Source: Lacticaseibacillus rhamnosus (GTDB lineage Bacteria > Bacillota > Bacilli > Lactobacillales > Lactobacillaceae). From it: a DNA stretch of 64,000 bases. Shown piece after piece: positions 1 through 9,300 of this stretch (its first letter is position 1; every line of letters begins with the position of its first letter). The notes beneath the pieces are model-generated. The model was given only the letters and a program-made list of their open reading frames with translations. It made no database searches and was not told the DNA's origin. Location of the stretch: contig NZ_LR134331.1 in assembly GCF_900636965.1 (NCBI RefSeq), positions 2,666,001 to 2,730,000 on the forward strand, written 5' to 3'. Both the position numbers and the translations under genes were made by a program.

Positions 1-599
1 TGAATTGAAAGTGATGATGATGCCTCATGATTTGCTTCCGGTGCTTGTGTACTGTTCAAACGGCCAATAAGAAAATAGGAGACGCTATAAAGGATCAACG
101 ACAGAACCAATCCTGCACCCACATTCCCGAAGAAAATAAAGATCGCAGACAGCCCAGCTGATAGCACCGATGCGAGTTGATTCGTTATGGATACCCACGA
201 ATTAGCCGTGACCAAGTCATCCCGGTCATGCACGATAGATGGCACAATGGACTCAGTAAGTGGACTGTACACAATGTTAAGTACCGAGTTGATCACAACC
301 GTCATCATCACCCCAAGAATTGGATTATTCATCAGTAAATAAATGACAAGCCCAAAGCTAGTATTTAGAATTCGAATGAGCACAACTATCTTCAGTAATG
401 CAATTCTGTTCATTCGGTCTGAAAAATAGCCCCCAATAAAAGTAAACAAAGTCGCGAGCATCGAGATGAGTCCCAGAAGTGAAATGTAGTTCTGGTTATG
501 AGTCACATCATAAATGTACCAATAAGCAAACAAAACTAAGGCGCCATTTGTTAAAGTGTCAAAGAAATCGCTAAAAATAATCTGCTTGATGCGCTTCAT
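1..599 (-). CDS. MFS family transporter, 3' part cut by window edge
   Basis: The reading frame is open from an ATG at 599 to the window edge (about 199 codons), so only the N-terminal half is present. It starts MKRIKQIIFSDFFDTLTNG and contains several hydrophobic segments plus a cytoplasmic-loop signature (GGYFSDRMNR) between helices 2 and 3, typical of major facilitator exporters. An AAGGAGA ribosome site sits 7 nt upstream of the ATG. Substrate cannot be inferred. It is probably a drug-exporter-like MFS protein in the plasma membrane. Confidence 0.8.
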   Translation of the reverse strand, partial: MKRIKQIIFSDFFDTLTNGALVLFAYWYIYDVTHNQNYISLLGLISMLATLFTFIGGYFSDRMNRIALLKIVVLIRILNTSFGLVIYLLMNNPILGVMMTVVINSVLNIVYSPLTESIVPSIVHDRDDLVTANSWVSITNQLASVLSAGLSAIFIFFGNVGAGLVLSLILYSVSYFLIGRLNSTQAPEANHEASSSLSI

Positions 600-1317
600 A
601 TCATTCTCCTTAAATGAATAGGGATATTCCTCGGATAACGGAATGGTTAGATCTTTTCAAAATTCTTACCACAAAATGCGTCATTTAGTGAAAAACTTCA
701 GATTGTAAATTTAGACTAAATGCTTTAATCGGGTAACTATTTTTGTATCTCATTCTTGCTATTATCCTGTGGGCTTCTAGAGAGAGCTAACCAGCAACGA
801 TCCTCTCCAGCAGGCAAAATAAGTGAAACTGTGCTGATAAGAATGAAGCGGTTCTGTCGCCAACAGAAAAACAGCCCTATGATCATGTGCGGAGTCCCAT
901 CTATACTCATCATCATTGACCTTATTCCAGAGACCCATCTTAAGATTGTTCGGTCTAACTGCTACTGATTGCTGGTGCCTATTTTAATTATTAAGAGCAT
1001 TTTCGCTTTTTAATCTTTCTATAATGATTCTGCAACAATTGCCGAACCTTTACAAGTAGATTATCTCACCGTTATTAGTAGCCAAGCGTTAGAATGGATC
1101 ACAGCAAGAATAAAAGTTAGTTTCAAGACTTATATATAGCTAAGACTGGATCCCGCCAAACGCACATCACCTTCTTTCGCTACATTACTTCTCTCATCAC
1201 GCTCCAAGCCCGGTCGCTACGCTGTTTCCACGGCTGAGCCCCATCTGGCCTACGATTGCTCCGCTTTGGCACTGGAATCGTTAAAGCTCATTTATACTAA
1301 AATGAAGGAAGCCAAAA

Positions 1318-1353
1318 AGCGTACTATTTCTTGAAAAAAAGAAATAGTACGCT
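1318..1353. terminator. Perfect 15-bp hairpin, terminator-like
   Basis: AGCGTACTATTTCTT and its exact reverse complement are separated by a 6-nt A-rich loop. The minus-strand side is followed by TTTTT. It lies downstream of another terminator and has no obvious gene of its own, so it may be a back-up terminator or a remnant of a lost gene. Confidence 0.55.
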
Positions 1354-1397
1354 TCTATTTTGAAACAATGAATGATGCCCCCGCCTCGAGCACTCAA

Positions 1398-1442
1398 AAA
1401 AGGATAGACCTAGCAAACTTGATTGCTAAATCTATCCCTTTT
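1398..1442 (-). terminator. Terminator of the oxidoreductase/ABC operon
   Basis: GGATAGA pairs with TCTATCC and the inner AGCAA pairs with TTGCT, flanked by A- and T-tracts. It is positioned about 40 bp after the stop of the minus-strand oxidoreductase, so it most likely ends that operon; the T-rich right flank could also work on the plus strand. Confidence 0.7.
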
Positions 1443-1480
1443 GTTTTAACGTTCGAATTCCTCAAACCTACTTCTGCAGA

Positions 1481-2806
1481 TTAAAACAAGTACTGCAAAT
1501 CACTTTGCGCACTCGGATAAGCATAGATCCGGTTGAGATCACTAGGTTCCTGCCCGGCATCAATTGCGGCGGCAAAAGTATTGATGAGGTCTTCCGCCAG
1601 ACTCGCGAGGACAACGGCGCCTGCAAGTTTGCCGGTGCTTTTATCGACAATCGTCCATACCTGCGCATCCGGGTCTTGTATGCGATTGTATGTGTACCAA
1701 TGGGTTGTCTCGTTGTGAGTGACCTGATACTGCTCCGGTGCGGCTAGGGCATCTTCAAGCGCCACGCCGACTTTAGCCAGCTCTGTGGGGCCAAAGACGA
1801 TGGTTGGAATCGCCGGGTAATGAATCGGTTCCTGACTGCCAAGAATTTGTTGGGCTACATAGCGGCCTTCAAAGCCAGCAACCGGTGTCAGTTTCGGTTG
1901 AGGTTTTAAGTTGACATCCCCAATTGCATAAATGTTGGCAACCGCCGTCCGCAAGTGATCGTCGACGGGAATACCGCGGAGGTCGGATTTAATCCCAGCA
2001 TTGGCCAAGCCTAAATCCGCAACGTTGGCAATTCGGCCCATCGCCGTAACTGCCATATCCACGTTGAGATCAAACCCATCTGCATGCAAGTGCGTCATCG
2101 TTCCCAGTGGACTGATTTTCGTCAGTTCAACATTAGGGTGAAAATGAATCCCGGTTTTAAGCAACAGCTGCTTCAATGCCTCTGTGGCAACTTTAGGGAA
2201 AGCACGTAAAAGTCGATCGGAATGACCAATGATATGCACATCTGCCCCAGCCGCTGCGTCAATGTTAGCAAGCTCGACACTGACATAACCGGCACCAATA
2301 AACGCAATGCTAGTCGGTAATGCGTCCAAGTCCAGAAAATCACGGCTGGTTTTCAACAAATTGGCACCGGGGATATCCGGAAAACGCGGCGTATGACCGG
2401 TGGCAATGACAATATGTTCTCCGGTCACGTTTTGCGACCCGACTTTAACCATATGTTGGCCGAGCAATTGGGCGCGTCCGTATAAGGTTTTAATGCCAGT
2501 CCGTGTCAGGCCGGTTAGCGTCCCGGCCGGAATACCGGTTGTGTAACTGCGCTTAAAGGCCATGAGTGACGGCCAATCAATCTTAGCCGTACCGCTGATG
2601 CCAAAACCGTTCATCCGCAAAGCAGCATTTTTGACTTCAACTCCGCGATAAAGCATCTTCTTGGGATCACAGCCGTAATTGGGACAGGTACCGCCCCACA
2701 GATCACTTTCAATCACCAGCACCCTTTGCTTGGCGGCAAGTCCGTAAGCAGCCGCCAACCCACCGGGACCGCCACCAATGACAATCGTGTCATAATCATA
2801 CGCCAT
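1481..2806 (-). CDS. NAD(P)/FAD-dependent pyridine nucleotide-disulfide oxidoreductase
   Basis: This is a class I flavoprotein disulfide reductase of 441 aa. The N-terminal FAD dinucleotide fold (GGGPGG, residues 11-16) is followed by the redox-active pair C41-PNYG-C46. A second, NAD(P)-binding fold (IGAGYVSVE) lies near residue 170 and a dimerisation domain is at the C-terminus. The usual HPT.SE active-site motif of glutathione/lipoamide reductases appears as YPSAQSD, so the catalytic His seems to be Tyr. An AAAGGATG ribosome site 7-9 nt upstream favours the ATG at 2806 over the one at 2815, which would touch the site. It is the last gene after an osmolyte-type ABC transporter, 5 bp apart, so it is probably co-transcribed. 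The substrate is unknown; glutathione reductase is one possibility. Confidence 0.8.
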   Translation of the reverse strand: MAYDYDTIVIGGGPGGLAAAYGLAAKQRVLVIESDLWGGTCPNYGCDPKKMLYRGVEVKNAALRMNGFGISGTAKIDWPSLMAFKRSYTTGIPAGTLTGLTRTGIKTLYGRAQLLGQHMVKVGSQNVTGEHIVIATGHTPRFPDIPGANLLKTSRDFLDLDALPTSIAFIGAGYVSVELANIDAAAGADVHIIGHSDRLLRAFPKVATEALKQLLLKTGIHFHPNVELTKISPLGTMTHLHADGFDLNVDMAVTAMGRIANVADLGLANAGIKSDLRGIPVDDHLRTAVANIYAIGDVNLKPQPKLTPVAGFEGRYVAQQILGSQEPIHYPAIPTIVFGPTELAKVGVALEDALAAPEQYQVTHNETTHWYTYNRIQDPDAQVWTIVDKSTGKLAGAVVLASLAEDLINTFAAAIDAGQEPSDLNRIYAYPSAQSDLQYLF

Positions 2807-2811
2807 TTCGA

Positions 2812-3771
2812 TCATCCTTTCGTTTCTGTGTCCTGATCAACAAATGCACTTGCAAGATACGCCACCACACTATGCGTATCAATCACGAAAACGCCATGGT
2901 CACTCTTGACCCGCAATGTTTCATGGGCGTCCAACAACGGCAGCGCCTCGGCCAACGTTAAATTACCGCCAACTGCATGATCAGCTGATTGCTCAACCGC
3001 AAATGGTGCTAATTGACTCAATGTCACCTGCAACCCTTGATTTGCCTGCGCTCCTTTGAAAAGATCAGCAACAAAATCATTGGCTGGCTGCGTGGCAATT
3101 GCTTCCGGAGTGTCCACCTGCAAGAGCCGACCGTTATGCATGACGCCAATCCGGTCGCCGAGTTTCATCGCTTCAGCCATATCATGCGTGACAAAAACAA
3201 CCGTGGTTTTCATTGCCCGATGCAAATGCAGCAACATATCCTGAAGCTGGGTCCGTGAAATCGGATCAAGCGCGGAAAATGGTTCATCCATCAACACCAC
3301 TTTCGGCCGCGATGCTAAAGCCCGCAAAATACCAATCCGCTGTTGCTGGCCACCTGATAGCTCGCTGGGCATGCGATCACGATACTCGGCTGGCGGCAAG
3401 TCAACCATTGCCAATAAATCATCGGTTGCCGTGCGGATTTTTTGCCGTGACCACCCTTTCATTTCCGGAATGACCGCGATGTTTTGTGCAACTGTCATCG
3501 TTGGAAATAATGCAATTTGCTGTAAAACATAGCCTAAATCCCAACGCAAATCACGTACCTTGTATGCCATCAGTGGTTTACCGGCAAATTTGATGACTCC
3601 TGCCGTTGGATCAACCAGCCGATTGATCATTTTCAACGTGGTGGTTTTCCCACTGCCGGATGTGCCGACCAGGACGAACAGTTCCCCTTGATCGACCTGT
3701 AGACTCAAATCGTTGACAACCGGCTTGTCATCATAAGTCTTCGTGACGTGTTCCAGACTGATCAATGCCAT
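2812..3771 (-). CDS. Betaine/carnitine/choline-type ABC transporter ATP-binding protein (OpuCA-like)
   Basis: This is the cytoplasmic ATPase that powers osmolyte import. It shows Walker A GTSGSGKT (residues 36-43), signature LSGGQQQR, Walker B VVLMDEP and an H-loop (VFVTHD). About 85 residues follow the ATPase core. B. subtilis OpuCA carries two CBS domains there; here there is room for only one reduced CBS-like segment (NLTLAEALPLL...VFVIDTHSVVAYLA), at 319 aa in total. Its ATG overlaps the stop of the permease gene upstream (TGATG), which indicates translational coupling. Betaine/choline/carnitine is the family-based substrate guess. Confidence 0.88.
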   Translation of the reverse strand: MALISLEHVTKTYDDKPVVNDLSLQVDQGELFVLVGTSGSGKTTTLKMINRLVDPTAGVIKFAGKPLMAYKVRDLRWDLGYVLQQIALFPTMTVAQNIAVIPEMKGWSRQKIRTATDDLLAMVDLPPAEYRDRMPSELSGGQQQRIGILRALASRPKVVLMDEPFSALDPISRTQLQDMLLHLHRAMKTTVVFVTHDMAEAMKLGDRIGVMHNGRLLQVDTPEAIATQPANDFVADLFKGAQANQGLQVTLSQLAPFAVEQSADHAVGGNLTLAEALPLLDAHETLRVKSDHGVFVIDTHSVVAYLASAFVDQDTETKG

Positions 3772-5303
3772 CAGCGCACCTCCTTGAGCAAACCGTGTTG
3801 CACGAGATAGCGATGAGCGACCGTGGCCGCTTTTTGATTTTGTACACTCACGGCATAATTCATCGCCTGCATCTGTTTTTCGGTGATGTGATTGGCTAAC
3901 CGGTTTAACGCCGCAACCAGTCGTGGGTGCTGCTTGGCAAACGCGGCCCGCATGAGTGGGGCCCCGCGGTAAATCGGGAACAGACCTTTGTCATCTTTCA
4001 AGGCCACTAAATGATACTGTCGCAGTTGCGCGTCAGTTGTGTAGCCATCAGTCAGGTTAATCTGCCCGCGATCTAATGCTTGATATCGCAACGAGGCATC
4101 CATGGAATCCACCTTAAATTGCAGGCCATATTGAGATTGAATGCCTTTATATCCATCTTGGCGGTCAATAAATTCCAAGTCAAAGCCAGCGCGAATTGAT
4201 GGTGCAATTTTTGCCAGATCACTGATGGTTTGCAACTGATAACGCTTGGCAAAACTTGCTTTAACCACCAGTGCGTATGTGTTGTTATAGGCCATTGGTT
4301 TCAGATAAGTGAAGCCTTGCCGGGCCAACAACTTTTTGGCTAATGGATAATTATTTTTGCCTGCCGCTACCTGCTGCTGTTGGGCTGCAGAGGGTTTCGT
4401 CAGACTAGCCAAGACCGTTCCGGAAAATTCTGGGTACAAGTTGATCTTATCGGTTCGCAAAGCATTGTACAAGAAGCTCGTTTGCCCAAAGTTTGGTTTC
4501 AATGTGACCCCAACATCAGGATCGGCTTTTTGAATCAGTTCCTTATACATATGAATCAAAATATCCGGTTCGCTGCCTAATTTACCGGCAATGGTGATCG
4601 TTTCTTTCGGCGCAGTCACCCGGCTGTAAACCTGCGTGCCGACGAGTCCGAAAACCGCCAACGCCACAACCCCGACGCTCAGCTTCCAGTTAATTTTTTG
4701 CATCAAGTTCAATAACCACGAAAAGACAATCGCCAATAACGCCGCAGCAAGGGCACCCATAAGTGTCAGTGCGGCATCGTTACGGTCAATGCCCAAAAGA
4801 ATGAAGGTTCCCAACCCGCCTGCACCAATCAACGCTGCCAGAGTCGCCGTGCCAATGATCATCACCATCGCCGTCCGGACGCCTGACAAGATCACCGGCA
4901 GCGCAATCGGCAACTCGACTTTAAATAGTTTCCGCAACCGACTCATCCCGAATGCATCCGCCGCTTCTTCATAGGAAGGATCAATGTCGCGCAGGCCGAT
5001 ATATGTATTCTGAAAAATCGGCAGCAGCGCATAGACCACTAACGCAATAATCGCCGGCAATGTTCCAATCCCGACAAACGGAATCAATAACCCCAGCAAT
5101 GCCAATGAAGGAATCGTCTGCAACACGCCGGTAATCTGAAGCAAAACTGCCGCGACTTTGGCATGTGTCTGAACCCAAACCGCCAACGGAATCGCAATTA
5201 CCACCGCTAAAATAAGCGCAATCAGTGATATTTCAATATGCTGTCCCAGTGCACTTAGCAATTCACCGTGGCGCTCAGCAATCGTCCGCCATAAATCAGC
5301 CAT
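3771..5303 (-). CDS. Fused permease and substrate-binding protein of quaternary-amine ABC transporter
   Basis: The 510-aa protein joins an OpuCB-like permease (residues about 1-215, with the EAADAFGMSR coupling loop and the IGAGGLG segment) to an extracellular OpuCC/ProX-type binding domain (about 240-510, beginning ITIAGKLGSEPDI). Such fusions are common in lactobacilli. The start is the ATG at 5303, preceded by GGAGG. The frame stays open further upstream only because it runs through a palindromic repeat at 5378-5497, so a 558-residue model would be an over-extension. It forms an operon with the ATPase and oxidoreductase that follow. Role: uptake of osmoprotectants such as glycine betaine or carnitine. 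Confidence 0.88.
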   Translation of the reverse strand: MADLWRTIAERHGELLSALGQHIEISLIALILAVVIAIPLAVWVQTHAKVAAVLLQITGVLQTIPSLALLGLLIPFVGIGTLPAIIALVVYALLPIFQNTYIGLRDIDPSYEEAADAFGMSRLRKLFKVELPIALPVILSGVRTAMVMIIGTATLAALIGAGGLGTFILLGIDRNDAALTLMGALAAALLAIVFSWLLNLMQKINWKLSVGVVALAVFGLVGTQVYSRVTAPKETITIAGKLGSEPDILIHMYKELIQKADPDVGVTLKPNFGQTSFLYNALRTDKINLYPEFSGTVLASLTKPSAAQQQQVAAGKNNYPLAKKLLARQGFTYLKPMAYNNTYALVVKASFAKRYQLQTISDLAKIAPSIRAGFDLEFIDRQDGYKGIQSQYGLQFKVDSMDASLRYQALDRGQINLTDGYTTDAQLRQYHLVALKDDKGLFPIYRGAPLMRAAFAKQHPRLVAALNRLANHITEKQMQAMNYAVSVQNQKAATVAHRYLVQHGLLKEVR

Positions 5304-5377
5304 CTCGAACCTCCGTGTGATGTGATTATGTTTAAGTGTACCACCTTGTTTTCCGATGCAACAACATGAAGCAGAGT

Positions 5378-5497
5378 GAGCGCGAACCGGCGCGGTTAGA
5401 AGTCGGAGTGTAAGCGGCCTTAAGCGTGATGGCCCGGTTTTGGCCATTGCGCTTAAGGTCCTTACACGCAGACTTCTGCGCCGGTGAGCGCGTTATG
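5378..5497. repeat. 120-bp palindromic repeat, copy A
   Basis: This is a member of the intergenic palindrome family. The outer arms begin GAGCGCGAACCGGCGCG and end GCGCCGGTGAGCGCGTTATG. Inner stems are TAGAAGTC/GACTTCTG, GTGTAAG/CTTACAC, CCTTAAGC/GCTTAAGG and GATGGCC/GGCCATT. It lies upstream of the OpuC-type operon and creates a false N-terminal extension of its first gene. Confidence 0.85.
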
Positions 5498-5562
5498 GGC
5501 GTAAACCAGAACGTATGTGGCCTTAAGCGTGGTGGCTGGGCTTTGGCCATTGCGTTTTAGAT
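5498..5562. repeat. Degenerate partial palindromic repeat, copy A'
   Basis: Immediately abutting copy A is a second left arm and central stem (GTGGCCTTAAGCGTGGTGGC, then GGCCATTGCG). Its right arm has decayed, so tandem organisation followed by erosion is likely. Confidence 0.6.
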
Positions 5563-5609
5563 AGAGCCTGTTCTCAACTCTATTCTAATTAAGTGATCTC
5601 CGATACTCC

Positions 5610-5764
5610 GAGCTGGCTCCGCGGTGGCTGGGCTGGAACGTGGTGGGCACGACTTCGAACCCGCAAAAACCGCGGTTTCGAAGCTCGGCCTTGGTCTAAA
5701 GCGGAGAAGCCCACTCCGCTTAAGACCAATTTCACCACTGAGCCCGCCACCGCTCCGCCAGCTC
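5610..5764. repeat. Three-way-junction palindromic intergenic element
   Basis: The outer stem pairs GAGCTGGC (5610-5617) with GCCAGCTC (5757-5764) and extends inward through CGGTGGC/GCCACCG. Two internal hairpins lie at 5653-5683 (CTTCGAA/TTCGAAG) and 5692-5728 (TGGTCT.AAGCGGAG paired with CTCCGCTT.AGACCA). No coding capacity is convincing here. It differs in sequence from the 120-bp palindrome family. Confidence 0.7.
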
Positions 5765-5994
5765 TTGCTTTCTATCTTAATTTCCAAACAAAGCGTCTCA
5801 TATTACTGTTGAAATCATCTAGACAAATTTGTCTTTGCTTGCCCAGAACGTGTACACTTTACTTTTCCCTCAACCGGGCGTAAGATTATCGACACTATTT
5901 TAAACACGATAATGCATTTGCTAGTGCAGGATTCGATCGATTTGATCCTAGTCACATCAACGCACGCATACTAAATCGGAGAGGAGCGCCGGTT

Positions 5995-8283
5995 ATGAAG
6001 AATGCAACGAAAGCAGAAGAACAGGCACGGGTCACGGCGGTCATTGCGAAACTAAAAGCGAGGTTGGCTGCCATCCATGAGCAAATCGAAGCGGCGCACC
6101 GTGAAACCAGTCGCATCGAACGGGCATATGGCGAAAACACCAAAGTCAACGTGACTGAAGTCGATGATCAAATGGAAACCAACGCCGCCGTTCAGCAACA
6201 AAAAGTCATGGTTGCACGGGCGGTTGAAAATGAAACCATCCTTAAACATGAAGGCGATCGCTTAACTTTATTGGCAGACAACCCGTATTTTGGCCGCATC
6301 GACATTGACGAAGACGGCGAACCGGATACGCTTTACATTGGCACCGCGACCTTCATTGACGAAGATGGCGATTTTCTGGTTTATGATTGGCGCGCCCCGA
6401 TCAGTTCCATCTATTATAACGGCACGCTGGGGGATGTGACCTATGAAACCCCAGCTGGCGAGCAGCACGCGACATTGAAAAATAAGCGCCAATTTCAAAT
6501 CGAACACGGTCACATCAAAACCATGTTTGATACCAACGAAACAGTAGGCGATGAGATTCTGCAATCGGTGCTTGGTGACCAATCCGACGAATATATGAAA
6601 AACATCGTCGCCACCATTCAGCGCGAACAAAACGACATCATTCGCGATACCTCCAGTGACTTGCTAGTCGTTCAAGGCGTCGCGGGCTCAGGCAAAACCA
6701 GTGCGGTCCTCCAGCGGGTTGCCTACTTGCTTTACCACAGCCGCAGCGATTTGGATGCCGACCAAATGGTGCTCTTTTCTCCTAACCGGCTTTTTGCCAA
6801 CTACATTTCCCAGGTTTTACCAAGCCTAGGTGAAAAGAATATGCGTCAGGCCACCTTGTTCGAGTTCCTCGCCAATCGTTTTACCGGCCTGCATGTCGAA
6901 ACCTTATTTGAACGGTACGAACACGATGCAGCCGGTTTACCGCAAGCAGCCGAAACCATTCGCCGCTTTAAAGAAGCTCCTAGCTACTTACAAGCCATTG
7001 CCGATTACGCCAACGATCCGGATCGTGTTCCTCATTTCATTGACGTTGAATTCAATGGTGAAGTCTTCTTTTCTGCCACCACGATTGCCAATATTTATCA
7101 GTCACAACCGACCTTGATGAAACCCATCGACAAATTCACGGCGACCAAAAATGCACTGATTAAACAGTTAAACGCTCGTATTCACGACGAAGCCACGCAC
7201 GACTGGGCTCAACTGCGCGTCTCTGACTTATCCCAAACCGAATTAGAGACGTTGACAGCCGATCACGAGTTTGCAACCGGAGAAGACGAGCAACAATTCG
7301 TTTCCGAAGCCATTGTTGCAAAAGCCTTCGCACCAATTTACGACGCACTGTACAATGATCATTTTTATGACGTCTTCCAGGATTATCAACAATTCATGGC
7401 ACAGATAGCAGCCCCGGTGAATGCGCCGATTTGGCAGACGATGATCACTGCCTTTAGCGACGGCATTGAAGCCCATCACTTACGCTTAGAAGACGCGGCT
7501 CCTTTGCTTTATCTGCGCGACCTGAGCACTGGCAGCGGCCAAAATAGTTTGATTCAGTATGTGTTCGTTGATGAAATGCAAGATTTCAGTATGGCGCAAT
7601 TGTTATATCTGAAACATGCTTTTCCAAAGGCCAAATTAACGTTGCTCGGGGATGCCAAGCAAGATGTCTTCACCAGTAATTACCAGCCCAGCGACTTCAT
7701 CCACGAAATCAAGGACGTTTTTGCCGGTTATAAGATCCGTTTGATTACGTTGAACAAGAGTTACCGGTCAACCCAACCGATTACGAACTTTGCCAAAGCC
7801 TTGTTGCCAGAACACGACCACATTCAAGCCTTTAATCGCGCCGGAGATATGCCTGAGGTTTTGACCGTTTCATCAGCGGAGGCCACTGCTGCCTTATCGC
7901 GTTCGGTCACGCGGTTACTGACAGTTGACAGTACCGTGGCCATTTTGACCAAAGATGCCAAAACCGCTGCACAACTTTACGCCACACTCAAGCTCGATAC
8001 GCCGGTCACGTTACTGTCTGCTAACGACCACAGTCTGAAAAATGGGTGTGTCATCTTGCCGGTTTACCTGGCTAAAGGACTTGAGTTTGATGCGGTTGTG
8101 GGCTGGGACATTTCCGCAACCACTTACCGCAATGAAGCCGATCGCGATATTCTCTATACCCTTTGCTCGCGTGCCTTGCATCACTTAACACTTGTAACGT
8201 TGGATGCACCAAGCCCATTAATTACTGCATTGCCGACCGATCTATATCGGCGAACCGGCGATGCTTCGGAAGCTCGAGTTTAA
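5995..8283 (+). CDS. helD: HelD-type UvrD/Rep-like RNA polymerase recycling ATPase
   Basis: The 762-aa superfamily 1 helicase-like ATPase begins with a charged N-terminal coiled coil (residues about 1-60), as in HelD, which inserts into RNA polymerase channels. Walker A GVAGSGKTS lies near residue 228, a DEMQDFS Walker B/motif II near 524, and motif III/IV LLGDAKQ and SYRST follow. These features and the length fit HelD, which frees stalled RNA polymerase from DNA, rather than UvrD/PcrA. The ATG has a GGAGAGGAG ribosome site. It is monocistronic, with a possible promoter (TTGTCT, 18 nt, TACACT) just after 5825 and a terminator at 8291. Confidence 0.88.
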   Translation: MKNATKAEEQARVTAVIAKLKARLAAIHEQIEAAHRETSRIERAYGENTKVNVTEVDDQMETNAAVQQQKVMVARAVENETILKHEGDRLTLLADNPYFGRIDIDEDGEPDTLYIGTATFIDEDGDFLVYDWRAPISSIYYNGTLGDVTYETPAGEQHATLKNKRQFQIEHGHIKTMFDTNETVGDEILQSVLGDQSDEYMKNIVATIQREQNDIIRDTSSDLLVVQGVAGSGKTSAVLQRVAYLLYHSRSDLDADQMVLFSPNRLFANYISQVLPSLGEKNMRQATLFEFLANRFTGLHVETLFERYEHDAAGLPQAAETIRRFKEAPSYLQAIADYANDPDRVPHFIDVEFNGEVFFSATTIANIYQSQPTLMKPIDKFTATKNALIKQLNARIHDEATHDWAQLRVSDLSQTELETLTADHEFATGEDEQQFVSEAIVAKAFAPIYDALYNDHFYDVFQDYQQFMAQIAAPVNAPIWQTMITAFSDGIEAHHLRLEDAAPLLYLRDLSTGSGQNSLIQYVFVDEMQDFSMAQLLYLKHAFPKAKLTLLGDAKQDVFTSNYQPSDFIHEIKDVFAGYKIRLITLNKSYRSTQPITNFAKALLPEHDHIQAFNRAGDMPEVLTVSSAEATAALSRSVTRLLTVDSTVAILTKDAKTAAQLYATLKLDTPVTLLSANDHSLKNGCVILPVYLAKGLEFDAVVGWDISATTYRNEADRDILYTLCSRALHHLTLVTLDAPSPLITALPTDLYRRTGDASEARV

Positions 8284-8290
8284 GGCCACA

Positions 8291-8331
8291 CAAACGCCCT
8301 TGTCGCAAAAAGACAAGGGCGTTTGTTTTAT
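8291..8331 (+). terminator. Rho-independent terminator of helD
   Basis: A 14-bp stem (CAAACGCCCTTGTC with its complement), a 7-nt loop and a TTTTATT tail begin 8 bp after the helD stop. Confidence 0.9.
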
Positions 8332-8406
8332 TCGTGATTATTATGATATTTTATTAACATCATCGTTTAATTTAAAAACTTAATAAAAACTCCGGAGGCC
8401 ATTTAA

Positions 8407-9234
8407 TTGTTTAACTTATTACGCACCTTCATGGCTGTCTATGAAACTCGCAGTTTTTCATTGGCGGCTGAGCATCTTTTTACGAGTCAGCCCACCGTCT
8501 CCCACCACATTCAGCAGCTTGAACACGAACTCAATGTCACACTTTTTGAACGCAACAAGCGCAGCGCCACCGTACCAACTGCCGCAGCTGATATTCTGTA
8601 CGATTTTAGCGGCAACATGTTAGCCGAATGGGACAAAACCAAACAGGCACTGCAAAACACCACGGCGACAACCACGGTCACCTTACATATCGGCATATCC
8701 CAAAGTGTCGCGGCCGTGCTGTTTCCTAGCTTAGCGCGCGATTTGAAGGCTGCTTTTCCCTACCTACAATTCGATGTAGCCGTCTTAAATTCCCTCCAGG
8801 TTGTGAATCAGCTGGAATCGCGGCGCCTTGATCTCGGCTTTATTGAACAGCCATTGACACTTAAAGGTGCTACCAGAACGACCTTGTGTTCCGACCAGCT
8901 CACGGTCTCGGGCTGGCCCACCGGTACCTGGATCACCCGCGAAGAAGGTTCCGGCATGCGCTATTACACAACTGCTTACCTACAAACAACCGGCATCACA
9001 CCCAAACACCTGATGACCGTCAATAACAACGCTATGCTGCGGGCCTTGGTCCAAAATGGCGTGGGTCAAGCGCTATTATCCGATCGCATCGCTCCGCCTG
9101 AAGCCCCGCAACAAGCCATCGGGAAAAAGTTTCAACGACATTTTTATCTGCTGCAGAAACCGAGTGCTCACTGGCCGCATAAGCAAGCGATGCTGGATAA
9201 GATTATTGATCTGGCTAAGGTAGCCACAAAATGA
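8407..9234 (+). CDS. LysR family transcriptional regulator
   Basis: The 275-aa protein has an N-terminal winged helix (residues 1-60: FMAVYETRSFSLAAEHLFTSQPT followed by VSHHIQQLE) and a LysR substrate-binding domain. The start is a TTG at 8407 with CGGAGG 8 nt upstream, and no better ATG exists at the start of the HTH. It converges on a TDT carrier gene. It may regulate that carrier, but a convergent layout is not the classical LysR arrangement. Confidence 0.85.
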   Translation: MFNLLRTFMAVYETRSFSLAAEHLFTSQPTVSHHIQQLEHELNVTLFERNKRSATVPTAAADILYDFSGNMLAEWDKTKQALQNTTATTTVTLHIGISQSVAAVLFPSLARDLKAAFPYLQFDVAVLNSLQVVNQLESRRLDLGFIEQPLTLKGATRTTLCSDQLTVSGWPTGTWITREEGSGMRYYTTAYLQTTGITPKHLMTVNNNAMLRALVQNGVGQALLSDRIAPPEAPQQAIGKKFQRHFYLLQKPSAHWPHKQAMLDKIIDLAKVATK

Positions 9235-9300
9235 TGCGCTGGATTTATGCTGTTTAAAGGCAGAAAAAACGTCACAAAAGCTGTCTCATCGCCTTTTCGA

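Larger units (their letters stand above)
600..1480. other. Gene-poor intergenic stretch
   Basis: No convincing gene is seen. A 70-codon TTG-initiated frame at 756-968 has no ribosome site and no recognisable domain. A GC-richer block at about 1145-1285 contrasts with AT-rich flanks and may be a degenerate intergenic repeat or gene remnant. The right end holds two strong hairpins (listed separately). Confidence 0.5.

Noticed and set aside
756-968. 70-codon TTG-initiated frame
   Set aside because: No ribosome site, odd composition and no recognisable domain.
5304-5447. N-terminal extension of the permease/binding-protein gene through the palindromic repeat
   Set aside because: The extension translates repeat DNA, gives a PSRLRPLTLR-type peptide also seen at other copies, and lacks a ribosome site. 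ATG 5303 has GGAGG.
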